Shown here: in pieces, positions 39,388 to 51,088 of the stretch
Layout: every line of letters begins with the position of its first letter
How positions within the stretch are numbered: position 1 is the first letter of the stretch
Origin: Ridgeia piscesae
Lineage: Eukaryota; Annelida; Polychaeta; Sabellida; Siboglinidae
DNA length: 64,000 nt
Reading direction: 5' to 3'
Assembly: GCA_025642075.2 (NCBI GenBank)
Contig: JAODUO010000873.1
Location: 200,001-264,000 of the forward strand
Translations under genes and position numbers: made by a program
The notes under the pieces: generated by a model
Told to the model about the DNA's origin: nothing
Database searches by the model: none
The model's input: only the letters and a program-made list of their open reading frames with translations

Positions 39388-39586
39388 CCTCTCAGCAAAG
39401 TTATTTGTTGCAAATTAACGCGAGGCAAATAAGTTTTGAGACATGTTTTGATAACAAGCACAAATCACGTGATTGTAGTGCACCATAATGCGTGACAGTG
39501 ATGTAAACAAACGTCATATTCCAATGCATTAAATGATATTTTAAGCAACTCTTCACAGTAATCATCATAGGAGAATTAACGAACAG
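38161..39586. other. No supported gene
   Basis: AT-rich sequence with a (TA)n tract at 39317-39386. The palindromic-looking aaaatggcggccattttga near 38720 is a short inverted repeat. No gene recognised. Confidence 0.5.
39317..39386. repeat. (TA)n microsatellite
   Basis: 70 bp of TA with one phase slip. Confidence 0.9.
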
Positions 39587-41411
39587 CCCGTGGCCAGTGT
39601 TGCCACGTCATAACATTATTTCTAGCCCAATGGCCCTCGAAAACTAGCCCAAAACTAGCCCATAAATCCCCCCAAGTAATTATATAATTATACATTTTAA
39701 ATGTTGCCAGTGACACACCCTTACCGAAAAAGAGGGAAATGCATTTCAAGTACGTCACGCACAAAGTATTTACCTAATGATGAATGGATTTTTCCATAAT
39801 TCCTTGCAATTGAGCGCCACCTACTGTTCTATGGTGAACTATAAATGCTTGTTTATAAATAGACATGGCGTACATCATAACGTCACAAAATACACCACAT
39901 AAATGACCCTCTACTTAATCACATATATGCCCTAAACTGGCTACACGCGTATATGCACATGGCACACACAGGCAAGCAGGCATGTACGCACGCAATCACA
40001 AATCAAATCAATCAAAACAAACCCATTAAAACTATCAAAACTGAAATTTTAATCACGTGTGCACAGGATCGCGCGCACGTGTTGTCACAGCGCAGCACAA
40101 CACTCGGTGTAGACTAGGTCTAGGGCAGGTGTCCTAGATGTCCAGCATGGAATCGTCGTCCTCCTGGCGGTACATTTCGGCCGTGAAGAGGCTCAGCATT
40201 GTCTTGTCTGGCACAAACTTGTTGCAGCAGATCTTGTGGCGCGACATATATGCTCGCACGTGGAGGATCTTCTCGAGGGAGTCTTGCAGCATCCTATTCC
40301 GCAGCTTCGTCTTGACGATACACATTGTCGAGAAGACCCGCTCTACAGCGGCGTTGCTGAATGGCAGCGATAGCAGCGACAGTATGAAACCTCCTGAATA
40401 TCCAAAATAAACACGTTCATGGCTATAAAAGTATGTAAAATAAAAACTCACAATCGTTTTCACTCCATACTATATAACCTTCAAAATAATTAGGTACATA
40501 AATAATAATACAACCATTATTAAAATTAATAACATGACTATTGGTAGTTTATAAGAAATGGCCACCCTACAATTGCATAAAGATTTTAAACACATTTGTA
40601 TGTAATGTGACGCGAACGAGTAAGGGGTTGTTCATAGGCTACAATCACTTATATCGACATTAATACACTAATTAAAAGGCGGCAAGATTGTTCACCTAAA
40701 TGCTGGAAATGCTGCTCTCCAGACGCACCTGTGTGGGTGACCACCTCAATCGAGAAGTCTTCCGTGTCCTGCTGGGTGGTCCAGTTGACCGTGCCGATCC
40801 GGGCCCACTCCTGCTCTACCGCTGTAAAATCTGACGAACGAGACATCGGCGAGTCGCGATAGCGATGCCAGGTTCTCCAGTAGTTCGACGTCGCTGGGAA
40901 GTCGCTGTCGCAGTTGTCTCAGCAGTTCCACCAGGTAGTCGCTACACCGCTGCGTAGTGTCATCCACCCTGGCAGCATCAAGGTTGTCTTCAGCCAGCAG
41001 CAGGTTGAAGGACACTCCGAAGTCACACGCAACTGTCGGAAGGTGGTTGCTGACGTCATCGATCTGTAGAATAAACCCGGCGGTGTATTCTAAAAGTCAC
41101 CTTTATATTCTACATTAAAAGTGGGTGAATAATTTGTTTTAATGTTTTTTTGCAGTTATTAAAAAAAATGTATCACCTGCCGCCTTGGAAACACACGGCA
41201 TCGTTACATAAACACCACAACGTGTTGGCTGTACGGCAATTAGGTTTGAAAGTACTTATTAATCATGTAATTACCTCATACTCAAGGAGAGCGCTCAGCC
41301 TGGGAATGCACGGGGTTTCATATGTCGACTGAGCAGTGCCTGGCACATGGTCAACAGGTCGTCCGTCAACTTCACAGCGTTAGCTTTCTCAAGCTGGAAT
41401 AGTTTGTTGAC

Positions 41412-43247
41412 CCGGTTGATCTCGGTGACGATCGGCTGCAGGAAGGCGAGGTTGAGCTTGTTGACCCGGTTGATCTCGGTGACGATGGGCTGCAGGAAGG
41501 CGAGGTAGAGCTTGTTGACCCGGTTGATCTCGGTGATGATCGGCTGCAGGAAGGCGAGGTTGAGCTTGTTGACCCGGTTGATCTCGGTGATGATCGGCTG
41601 CAGGAAGGCGAGGTAGAGCTTGTTGACCCGGTTGATCTCGGTGACGATCGGCTGCAGGAAGGCGAGGTTGAGCTTGTTGACCCGGTTGATCTCGGTGACG
41701 ATCGGCTGCAGGAAGGCGAGGTTGAGCTTGTTGACCCGGTTGATCTCGGTGATGATCGGCTGCAGGAAGGCGAGGTTGAGCTTGTTGACCCGGTTGATCT
41801 CGGTGATGATCGGCTGCAGGAAGGCGAGGTTGAGCTTGTTGACCCGGTTGATCTCGGTGACGATCGGCTGCAGGAAGGCGAGGTTGAGCTTGTTGACCCG
41901 GTTGATCCCGGTGACGATCGGCTGCAGGAAGGCGAGGTAGAGCTTGTTGACCCGGTTGATCTCGGTGACGATCGGCTGCAGGAAGGCGAGGTAGAGCTTG
42001 TTGACCCGGTTGATCTCGGTGACGGTCGGCTGCAGGAAGGCGAGGTTGAGCTTGTTGACCCGGTTGATCTCGGTGACGATCGGCTGCAGGAAGGCGAGGT
42101 AGAGCTTGTTGACCCGGTTGATCTCGGTGACGATCGGCTGCAGGAAGGCGAGGTAGAGTTTGTTGACCCGGTTGATCTCGGTGACGATCGGCTGCAGGAA
42201 GGCGAGGTAGAGCTTGTTGACCCGGTTGATCTCGTTGACGATCGGCTGCAGGAAGGCGAGGTAGAGCTTGTTGACCCGGTTGATCTCGGTGAGGATCGGC
42301 TGCAGGAAGGCGAGGTAGAGCTTGTTGACCCGGTTGATCTCGGTGAGGATCGGCTGCAGGAAGGCGAGGTAGAGCTTGTTGACCCGGTTGATCTCGGTGA
42401 CGATCGGCTGCAGGAAGGCGAGGTAGAGTTTGTTGACCCGGTTGATCTCGGTGACGATCGGCTGCAGGAAGGCGAGGTAGAGCTTGTTGACCCGGTTGAT
42501 CTCGTTGACGATCGGCTGCAGGAAGGCGAGGTAGAGCTTGTTGACCCGGTTGATCTCGGTGACGATCGGCTGCAGGAAGGCGAGGTTGAGCTTGTTGACC
42601 CGGTTGATCTCGGTGATGATCGGCTGCAGGAAGGCGAGGTAGAGCTTGTTGACCCGGTTGATCTCGGTGACGATCGGCTGCAGGAAGGCGAGGTAGAGCT
42701 TGTTGACCCGGTTGATCTCGGTGACGATCGGCTGCAGGAAGGCGAGGTAGAGCTTGTTGACCCGGTTGATCTCGGTGACGATCGGCTGCAGGAAGGCGAG
42801 GTAGAGCTTGTTGACCCGGTTGATCTCGGTGACGATCGGCTGCAGGAAGGCGAGGTAGAGCTTGTTGACCCGGTTGATCTCGGTGACGATCGGCTGCAGG
42901 AAGGCGAGGTAGAGCTTGTTGACCCGGTTGATCTCGGTGACGATCGGCTGCAGGAAGGCGAGGTAGAGCTTGTTGACCCGGTTGATCTCGGTGACGATCG
43001 GCTGCAGGAAGGCGAGGTAGAGCTTGTTGACCCGGTTGATCTCGGTGACGATCGGCTGCAGGAAGGCGAGGTAGAGCTTGTTGACCCGGTTGATCTCGGT
43101 GACGATCGGCTGCAGGAAGGCGAGGTAGAGCTTGTTGACCCGGTTGATCTCGGTGACGATCGGCTGCAGGAAGGCGAGGTAGAGCTTGTTGACCCGGTTG
43201 ATCTCGGTGACGATCGGCTGCAGGAAGGCGAGGTAGAGCTTGTTGAC
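41412..43247 (-). repeat. 54-bp coding minisatellite, 34 copies, inside the hAT transposase
   Basis: 34 head-to-tail units of exactly 54 bp, each coding for the 18 residues VNKLYLAFLQPIVTEINR with minor variants (Y/N, V/I/L, T/N). The array is bordered on one side by MYNDP and on the other by VNKLFQLEKANAVKL. Related transposases have a single such segment here (a YLxFLQPI...NRVN-LFQ region), so the array is a tandem amplification of the transposase coding sequence itself. Because 54 is a multiple of 3, all three minus-strand frames remain open. Blocks of neighbouring variants recur (for example about 270 bp apart near 42154 and 42424), showing multi-unit duplications. Confidence 0.95.
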
Positions 43248-43453
43248 CGGATCGTTGTACATCTGGTACAGTAGTTTCGGTCCTCATCCTTCGCCAGCTG
43301 CGCAAATGCAACAATTAAGTAATTAAAAAATATCATTATAAAAACATACTCGCACACACGCACGCGCTCTCACGTACATTATTCACGCGTTATAGTGTAT
43401 GCCTGTGTGCGTAGGTGTGACGTTTGAACAAGTTTAATTATGTGCATATAGGC

Positions 43454-43455
<2 letters not shown>

Positions 43456-43520
<65 letters not shown>

Positions 43521-43568
43521 GTGCGTGCGTGCGTGCGTACATGCATGCATGCATGCATGTATGTATGC
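43456..43568. repeat. TG/GCGT/GCAT microsatellite in a transposase intron
   Basis: About 54 bp of (TG)n passes into (GCGT)n and (GCAT)n. It lies within the proposed intron 43298-43631. Confidence 0.9.
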
Positions 43569-44686
43569 TGTATGTATACTAATTTCATTTTGGCATTCTT
43601 GCAATAAATTATGTACGTTTAAATGACTAACCTGAAAGTGAAGTTTCAGCTCTGTGAACTGGTCCAGCACTCTCGCGACACAAGGGACGATCGCCAGCCA
43701 CCTAGTGCCGGACAGCTGGAGGATTGTCAGTGGCGCTTCTCCCACGTTGATGGCTTTGTACATTTATTGATACTTCAACTGTCGCAGCGTGCTGTGGCTG
43801 AAGTAGTTGTAAGTTTCAGCCACAAGAAATTCCAAATGTCGCGGCAACTTCTTTATCGCGACGATGCGCCGAGCTGAAGGGAGTGGCACACGTGACACGC
43901 ACCGAATGTGGACGAAGTCCGGCTTCACCTCCTTGAATTTGGTCGCCACCGAGTTGTGTGCGCCAACCATAGCATTGCAGCCGTCAGTGGCCGGACCGAC
44001 ACACTTCGTAGGGTTCAGCTTTTGCTCCTCCAGGAAGGCAGGGAGAGCCTCTGTAATGGCCGCCGCTGTTCCACTTTCTAGGCTGACGAGTCCTAAGAAC
44101 GTCGTCACCACCCTTCGCCCGGTCATGCTCGCATAACGGACGACAACACACATCTGCTTAATCGTGCACACGTCCGTACTTTCATCAATCTGTAAGCTGT
44201 ACGTTGACTCACCAGTGTCCTTCAGAAGCTCTTCCTAGCTGCATGGCATGCCCTGGGACACGGCGGATCAACGCGGCGCATTTCGTGCGATGCAGTTGGA
44301 TGTTTTTGCCACTGTGGCAATGTGGGCAGCCAACTTCAACTCTGCCACTTTCACTGATGTGTCCACCTTCACCGATGAGACACCAACATCGAAAAGAGTG
44401 CGGGTGTTTGACAACGGAGTGGCATTTTTGCGATGTGTTTCCGTTTTACTATGTGCAACTAAATCGCCGTGGTGTGCACGCATTTCGCAGCGGCAAAAAC
44501 GACAGAAAGCTTTTTTCTCATCCCCTGAAACTCTCCGAATCCACTCTTTTAAGCCTGTCTCCTTTTCCCATTCCGCACAGAATTTTTTCCGTACGCGCTC
44601 CACTTACCCATTATATGCAATTAATCGACTTGAAAACCAACTATAGTATAGACCCGTCTAGATACCAGTGACGTATAGCTAAGCTA

Positions 44687-45335
44687 ATTAAAAACTAACT
44701 AACGCATTGGCCTATTTATAGGACTAGACGGAAGAAGTTGATAGAAAAAACAGTTATTTAAACATTTCATTAAGAAAGGTGCTCTGACAGACTGACCTGC
44801 TGTCAATCAGTGTCAGTTATTGCGGTTTTAAGCGTCGATGCGAGATCTGTCATCGTTGCTTTATTACCAATTTTATTATTGACTTACTTGAGGACTGGTT
44901 TACGGTCGCGGCTCATAATTGCGTAAGCTTATGGTGTATACTGTCATCAAGACAATGAGCTATATGGCAACGAAAAATTGTAGTACCGACTACCGACAGA
45001 TAAAACATTGCGACCAAGGATTAACTGAAAACTAACTGAGGCGTTGGCCTATTTTCAGGACTAGAGGCAGACAGTTGGTGAAACAAAAAACAATTACTTA
45101 AAATTGTTATTGAGAAAGGTGCTCTGACATGCTGTCAATCAGTGTCAGTTGTTGCAGTTATAAACGTCAATGCGAGATATGTCGTCTGTATTTTATTACC
45201 AATTTAATTATTGACTTATTCGAGGGCGCGTTCAGAATTGGCTTACGGTCGTTGCGCATAATTACGTTGGTTAATGATGCCTACTATCATCAAGATATAT
45301 GGCCATGAAAAATGGTAGTACCAGCAGATAAATCA
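44687..45335. repeat. Tandem duplication of about 330 bp in the 5-prime part of the hAT element
   Basis: 44687-45010 and 45021-45335 are diverged direct copies. Shared landmarks in order are aaaactaact, cgttggcctatttt/a, gagaaaggtgctctgaca, tgctgtcaatcagtgtcagtt, tattaccaat, acggtcg and tagtacc. It lies between the transposase N-terminus and the right terminus, so it may duplicate promoter or 5-prime UTR sequence. Confidence 0.8.
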
Positions 45336-45803
45336 TATTTCATTTTACCCATTCTCCATCATCACAACCCCTCCTCCGGGCGTCATGCATCCCTGGACTA
45401 CTAATGGTCGTTGGGCTAGTTACACGTAGCGCTACGAAGAGAAGAGCTGCTATTGACGTAATCAGCAGCAGCGACCCCTGGCGCGCGAGAATGATTATTA
45501 CCCTTATTTGTGGACAACTGGGTGGCCAAGGCTGGAGTTGGCAATGTGTGTGTCTGTATTCAAAGACATTGGGAGGCTATGAATTGGTAGTTCACAGTAT
45601 TTATTATAAATAGACGTAGAATAAGACGGCTCTTAGTGTAACACATGCGTAAAACCACCACTTTCGAAACTAGCCCAAAAATAGCGGCATATGCATAAAA
45701 AATAGTCCAATAAACCGCAACTGCTATTTTTCCCCCGCGGAACAGGTCTAAAACTAGCCCAATTGCGCGGGAAAACCGCGGACTTGGCAACACTGCCCGT
45801 GGC

Positions 45804-46194
45804 ATTTATAAAAAAGCTCTGTTATTTCGCTGCACATTTATGATTTTACATATATCGCGCATGCGCAGAAACGTCAATCGGAAAGTTTATAACGACCGGA
45901 AAAATGTGAGCACAACGGTGACCCACCCTGGTGGCGTTTATTGACTTGTCGTTCCGCATCGTGTACTGCTCCCGCCACCTGGCGACCACGATGGAAACTG
46001 TTTTTACTTTTCCTTATCCCACAACTAATCCGTCCGAGCTGGGGCTATTCAACACACAGCGCTCTCAAACGGGTGGTATAAAAACCTAAAACAGATACCG
46101 TAAAGGACGAGACGTCCGAGATTGAGCGATATTTGTGCGCATTTGGTTCCATCGGGGGAAGTGCCGCAGCTCCTAGCTGCTTACGCTTGTGAGG
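45804..46194. other. No supported gene
   Basis: Sequence just outside the hAT element; nothing recognised apart from its possible link to the gag-like remnant that follows. Confidence 0.4.
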
Positions 46195-46515
46195 TGTGAC
46201 AGCTTCGTTCTTGAAACACTTCATCGAGTTTGTTCTGATGCAGACATAATGTTTCCCATGACGTTTGCTTGCTGTAGTGTAGCTTCAACGGTATGCCCGT
46301 ACGTCAACAGTTGAGCAAATGTTATCCCTGTTATACTCAGGCCTTTGTCACGGATCTTCAACAACAAACACTTCTCTTCAAACTTATCTGTGACTTAACT
46401 TTGCGGTTCTTATTTTCAAACTAACTGTTGTAATCACGCATGACATTTGTCAAGGGTTTCACCAGCTTTCTGTTGAGCTTGCTTCAGCACATATATATCA
46501 TATTCTTCATTCCGC
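46195..46515 (-). pseudogene. Gag-like remnant of a Ty3/Gypsy-type retrotransposon
   Basis: Read on the minus strand, one frame gives EEYDIYVLKQAQQKAGETLD followed, after stops, by DKFEEKCLLLKIRDKGLS and FAQLLTYGHTVEATLQQANV. This order (a FxxAxQxxGETxDxYxxxLxxL block, then IxxxxxxxxLRxKxL, then LxQLLxxGRxxExxxxQA) is characteristic of gag proteins of many animal Ty3/Gypsy elements. Three or more stops interrupt it, and neither protease nor polymerase nor LTRs were recognised nearby. Assignment is by motif order only. Confidence 0.6.
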
Positions 46516-49436
46516 CCGCCGTGAAGTTAGCGGCGAGTTTTGTCTGAGCTTAGCGCGAAATTCGGTGATCTTTTTCTATCTGACCTAACCACGAAAACAA
46601 TCTCTTACAGAGGCCAATCTCCTCATCACGTATCTCATGTACATACACTGGGTTATAAAATAAGAATAATTTAAATTCCTATAAAAATAAGCAAACAAAC
46701 TCGTGCAAAACTCGACGTCATCTGCGGCGACTACGCGTAGCTCACCGATTACCATAACATCGGTAATTTATCGCGGCGTCGCTTCATAAATTACCTTCAC
46801 AATTCCGGTTTTATTCTGTAAGAAAACTTACCAACCCTAAGCTTACCCTAATCTCTAACCCGACACTGCTAACAAAAGACGCCTGGCACAATACCGATGT
46901 TACGGTAATCACAAAGCGCAGCTGCCCTGGGATGCATTTAGAAGACTTGGCAATGAAGATACCCTTAGATACGTCTGTGCAATTAAGAAAAACTACAGAA
47001 CAATTTTTGAAAAAGGGAAAGTGAAAGCGTATTGGCCGCAGAGGATGGGTAGGAGGCTTAAAACGGTACGCCTACACGTCAACAAGGTGTCAATCAAATT
47101 TAAATTGATTCTGCATAGTGACAGTACCATAAGAAATGTCAATGAAAAAAATGAACAATAAATCTTTAACGGTTTCTGAGACCTGACAGTTTTACCAATA
47201 CCATGGTTTAAAAAAACACGTTATCTACAGAATAACATGGGTCCGCCACGTACCATAAAATATTGTATACGACCCCGTCACATGCACACTCCTACCAACG
47301 CAAGTGTAGATCCAAATAGGGCAACAAAATTATATTTTAGCTTTATTCATTTACATGTATTATGCAATACACATTCACAGGAAGCATGCAATGGTATTGG
47401 TAAACAATACATACGGCCACAACTACTAAACGTATTACTAATCTTTATACTACTATGTATGTACAATCGAATCTCGCTTTATAGTCATTTCGGTATTGCA
47501 GTCACAGCTTTCCATATTCAGTACAATATAGGGCATTAGTCACACAACTACTGTCAAACATGCATCTTAGCGCCATGTATAATTTACGTTAGGTTAACTC
47601 GTGACGTTGAATACTGTTCACAACCATTAGTTGTTGAACACGTCTGGACTTCCCTTTGACTTTCATTAACAAATTAGCCACTGATGTTTTTATTTGTGCG
47701 GCCATCTCACAGTCCCTCCTGTCACGTGTGATGTCGCCCACCTTCGTCGTCCACGTGGACTTCCGGCGTCCAGTTCTGACGGAGATCAAAGGCGATCAAA
47801 TGGTGTTCCTGCAAACGCGTGAGTTCGGTCTGGACAGGTGCACGACCTAACTCGGTGTTGCGACGAGAGGCGAAACACCGTCTGCGAAGCGACAAAGACG
47901 ACGACCACGGCGTTCTGCAAAGAAATTGGGTATCGTGGTAAAAAGAAATGGATAAGCCTACGGAACGATTCGTCCTGATACGGACAAATAGGTCGTTTGC
48001 ATTTACGCTATTTGACCGGATAAACACGTACCAAAAAAACCAAGATCAATACGGACAAATAGCCCATGTTTGCGTATGCGCTATTTGATCGTTAGATGCA
48101 ACTTGGAATTTAAGACGCGGGTACATCTACCTTCTCACGAACGCCTGTTAGCCAATACTATTTAACCGTGGTATTTCGCCAAATTCGACCTGTTAAGTTA
48201 TAAAATTATGTTTGCACAAATTGAATCAAATAGCCTAAGTGCTATATCCTATAGATTAAGAAAGTAAGTTTAAATTGTAAAATACGGCAAGTTTTGATTC
48301 ATCTGTTCGAAAGACGTGCCGGCCAGTATATGTCACTACACAACATTTAGTACAGATGGCAGCCACGACAGCGAGAAAGCGTCATACGATCGAGGTGAAC
48401 GACAATTATAGGTGTTCTGACATGTTTCAAACACCCGACCTTGTCGTTCTACATATATTTAATACATACGTAGCATGGACAGGGCGACTGCGCCGACAGG
48501 CGCTTCTGTCCACGACAAGACAGGAATATTGAAGACTTTTATATCGTAGTTATAAAGGTCGCCTTATCAAAAGCCGAATGACCACAGTCTGTTATAGACC
48601 ACATAGAAGACGATGGACCTTTCGCGGTTGAGACACGTATTTCTACACGCGACTACTGACGGGATTCCCTTAGCTTAGCTACGGAATATATAGATGTGGT
48701 AGGAATTACCCATTTGAAATGCAGTACAAAAAAGAACTTATTGTTGGTATTCGAACCCCGCGGACAACTCCAGGCTGGCAAGAACGTGGAAATAATTTTA
48801 ACAATTAAAATATTATTTTCATCTTGGTTCAAAATTGTTTAATAAAGATTCATATTATTAAAACGGGAAAAGCCGAGACTATTGGCCTGTGTTGGATCCA
48901 TCTCACCCAGACTACGCTTAGCACTGTCGTTATTCGCTAGGTGGCGATATGTTCGCCAAACGCCGTCACGCAGTAATTGTCCCACTAAAATACTAAAGTC
49001 GAAAGGTTTGAATTTAAATTACACCACCAGGCATTCTGATAATGTCTACAGGCACCTATTTTTATAATTGGCACTTCCAAGTCATGGTGCAATGAGATTC
49101 CGCATTATCAGTAAACTATATTTACGCCGGCGCCAACGGCTGTGTTTGTGACGTAACACGTCAACAAGAAACATCCGCCAAATCATGTTTTGTTTCCGCC
49201 CAAGTGTACGGCAAGTCCATTAACTAGGTTATTCATTTTTTATTAAATCAAAGACAAAGTGACAACTCAAGACCGAAGTAGAAGCGATGTCGACACATTA
49301 TCATATAAGAAGGTACGTCTTAAAGTACATTTATAAAATATACGAGTATATTTATAAACAAAACCACGACAATCACTTTAGACAGTCTTTACCACTTATT
49401 TTAAATTCAATTGATTTAATTTATTTGAAAGGTCTG
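46516..49436. other. No supported gene; short direct repeat
   Basis: A diverged direct repeat of about 43 bp occurs at 47978-48020 and 48048-48091 (atacggacaaatag, then tttgc...cgctatttga). The open frames near 47237-47539 and 47589-48027 have no recognisable domain. Nothing else supported. Confidence 0.5.
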
Positions 49437-50212
49437 TGAACCAAGGAACATGGTCCCGCAGGGCGCTACACATAATCACTTCCTATACTTTACAAGACTA
49501 ATGATAATGGCTACATTAATGCGGTCCGCTTCCACTTTGATAATCTGGAACCAAAACAGGCCGAGAGTCTACACATAATCTACTTCTATATTTCGGCTAA
49601 TTGATATGCTTATAATTAATTGCGGTGCTTGCACCCTACTTCTGACTTCAGTCACAAATCAAAATGCAAAAACACTCTCTTCTAATTTTGCTATAAATTA
49701 CATTATTAGAGTTTCTTTTTAAAATTCCAAATCTGACTAACTGTCAATCTAAATAATTGATTGATTCTTTTTATTTCAGGACAATGCTGGTATGCTGATA
49801 GATCGACAACCATGCTCCCACTGTCTCTTTCTCTCTATCCCGGCTGCTTGCATGTCTACCCTGTACCATATATACATATTACCTAATATATTACGTCCTA
49901 ACATCCCTTGCAAATTTCAGTGGTAACTACTTATGAAATTCGAATGTCACTGACAAAATTGAATTGTTTACACACTTGAAGTGTGCGTGCGAGCGAGCGA
50001 GAGCCAACCAAAATTGAGAAGCACTGTTGACAGGATTGATGTATTTCGGTATTGAAGATATCACACTTTCACACGTCCAAGCCTTCCTTACTTGCCGCCT
50101 GACATTTACACTGTCCAACTGATCACTTCTGTCTATTTCAGACACCTGCCCCGACGCAGTGAGAGTTGATTGCAGTTACGTTGTAGCTAAGCATTGTTCG
50201 TGGAGGTCATCT

Positions 50213-50449
50213 TTGGCGACTGACCGAAGGAGCCGGCCGGTTGGCCGGCCCCCTACGAGTCGCCAAGGCTGGCCGCGGGGGAAGAATGGGACTCCGTTCT
50301 ACGGAGTCCCGTTCTTCCATGGGGAGGATGCTCGACCGAGAGTGGGGCGTATGCCCCACTCTCGGTCGAGCATCCTCGTGGGGACTCGAGCGGCAGACCA
50401 CCTCCACGTTGGTTCGAGTCGGGAAACGTTTGCCGACATAATCGGCAAA
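50213..50449. other. Cluster of four strong hairpins, copy A
   Basis: In order: ttggcgact/agtcgccaa (50213-50221 with 50258-50266), enclosing gccggcc/ggccggc; then 17-bp arms with one mismatch around a 3-base loop tct (50281-50317, inner arms gggactccgt/acggagtccc); then a perfect 25-bp inverted repeat with loop gtat (50324-50348 with 50353-50377); then tttgccga/tcggcaaa (50429-50449). About 240 bp of nearly continuous self-complementary DNA. A ggttcgagtc word at 50411 resembles a pol III B box, but no matching A box lies at tRNA distance. Confidence 0.9.
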
Positions 50450-51088
50450 AAGGCCGAGAGTCTGCCATTGAAGCTACACATTCTAAGTTCGGCTAATTGT
50501 GTTGCTTCTTAATTGAATTGCGGGCTGCACTTTAGCTGTCCTGACTTCAAAAAACAAATCAAAAATTTGCAAAAACACTGAGCACTTCTGAAATGTTTGC
50601 CTACTAGAAACAATTAGAGTTTCTTTTTAAAATTCCAAATCTGACTAACTGTCAATCTGAAACTAATGGATTGATTCTTTTTATTTCAGGACAATGCTGG
50701 TATGCTGATAGATCGACAACCATGCTCCCACTGTCTCTTTCTCTCTATCCCAGCTGCTTGCATGTCTACCCTGTACCATATGTACATATTACCTAATATA
50801 TTACGTACGAACATCCCTTGCAAATTTCAGTGGTAACTACTTATGAAATTCGAATGTCACTGACAAAATTGAATTGTTTACACACCAAAATTGAGAAGAA
50901 CTGTTGACAGGATTGATGTATTTCGGTATTGGATATCACACTTTCACACGTCCAAGCCTTCCTTACTTGCCGCCTGACATTTACACTGTCCAACTGATCA
51001 CTTCTGTCTATTTCAGACACCTGCCCCGATGCAGTGAGAGTTGATTGCAGTTACGTTGTAGCTAAGCATTGTTCGTGGAGGTCATCTC

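Larger units (their letters stand above)
40134..44603 (-). pseudogene. hAT transposase gene (ZNF862/KIAA1586-like type), disabled
   Basis: The proposed exons, read from high to low coordinate, are about 44603-43632, 43297-41275, 41063-40696 and 40393-40134, with a possible further split near 44230. Three GT-AG introns fit. The N-terminus has a zinc finger (FCRFCRCEM...HSKTETHRK). Next come hAT core motifs: LQIDESTDVCTIKQ, VGPATDGCNAMVGAHNS and LSGTRWLAI. The last exon has the dimerisation motif LPFSNAAVERVFSTM...TKLRNRM. The gene is broken. A TAA at 43764-43766 lies in frame before MYKAINVGEAPL. Frameshifts are evident near 44230-44300, 43265-43290, 41290 and 40840. The middle exon contains a 34-copy coding repeat. 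DNA cut-and-paste was its original role; the perfect target-site duplication implies insertion not very long ago. Confidence 0.88.
39595..45795 (-). mobile_element. Complete hAT-superfamily transposon with 8-bp target-site duplication
   Basis: The element starts cagtgttgcca and ends tggcaacactg, an 11-bp perfect terminal inverted repeat. Both sides are flanked by the identical 8-mer cccgtggc (39587-39594 and 45796-45803). CAG-type ends, a short terminal repeat and an 8-bp duplication are the hallmarks of hAT transposons. The transposase (minus strand) inside is of the hAT type. Copies of ctagcccaa lie in both subterminal regions and could be transposase-binding sites. Total length is 6201 bp, inflated by a 1.8-kb internal minisatellite and a roughly 0.33-kb tandem duplication. 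Confidence 0.93.

Noticed and set aside
41372..43363. Two additional long minus-strand frames over the 54-bp array (Ser/Thr-rich and Pro/Arg-rich)
   Set aside because: Shadow frames, open only because the unit length is a multiple of 3; the transposase frame is the one continuous with flanking homology.
47237..47539. 100-codon plus-strand frame as a gene
   Set aside because: AT-driven hydrophobic composition, no domain and no splice context; within the range expected by chance.
50411..50420. ggttcgagtc as the B box of a tRNA or SINE within the hairpin cluster
   Set aside because: No A box at suitable distance and the word is part of an inverted repeat with gactcgag.
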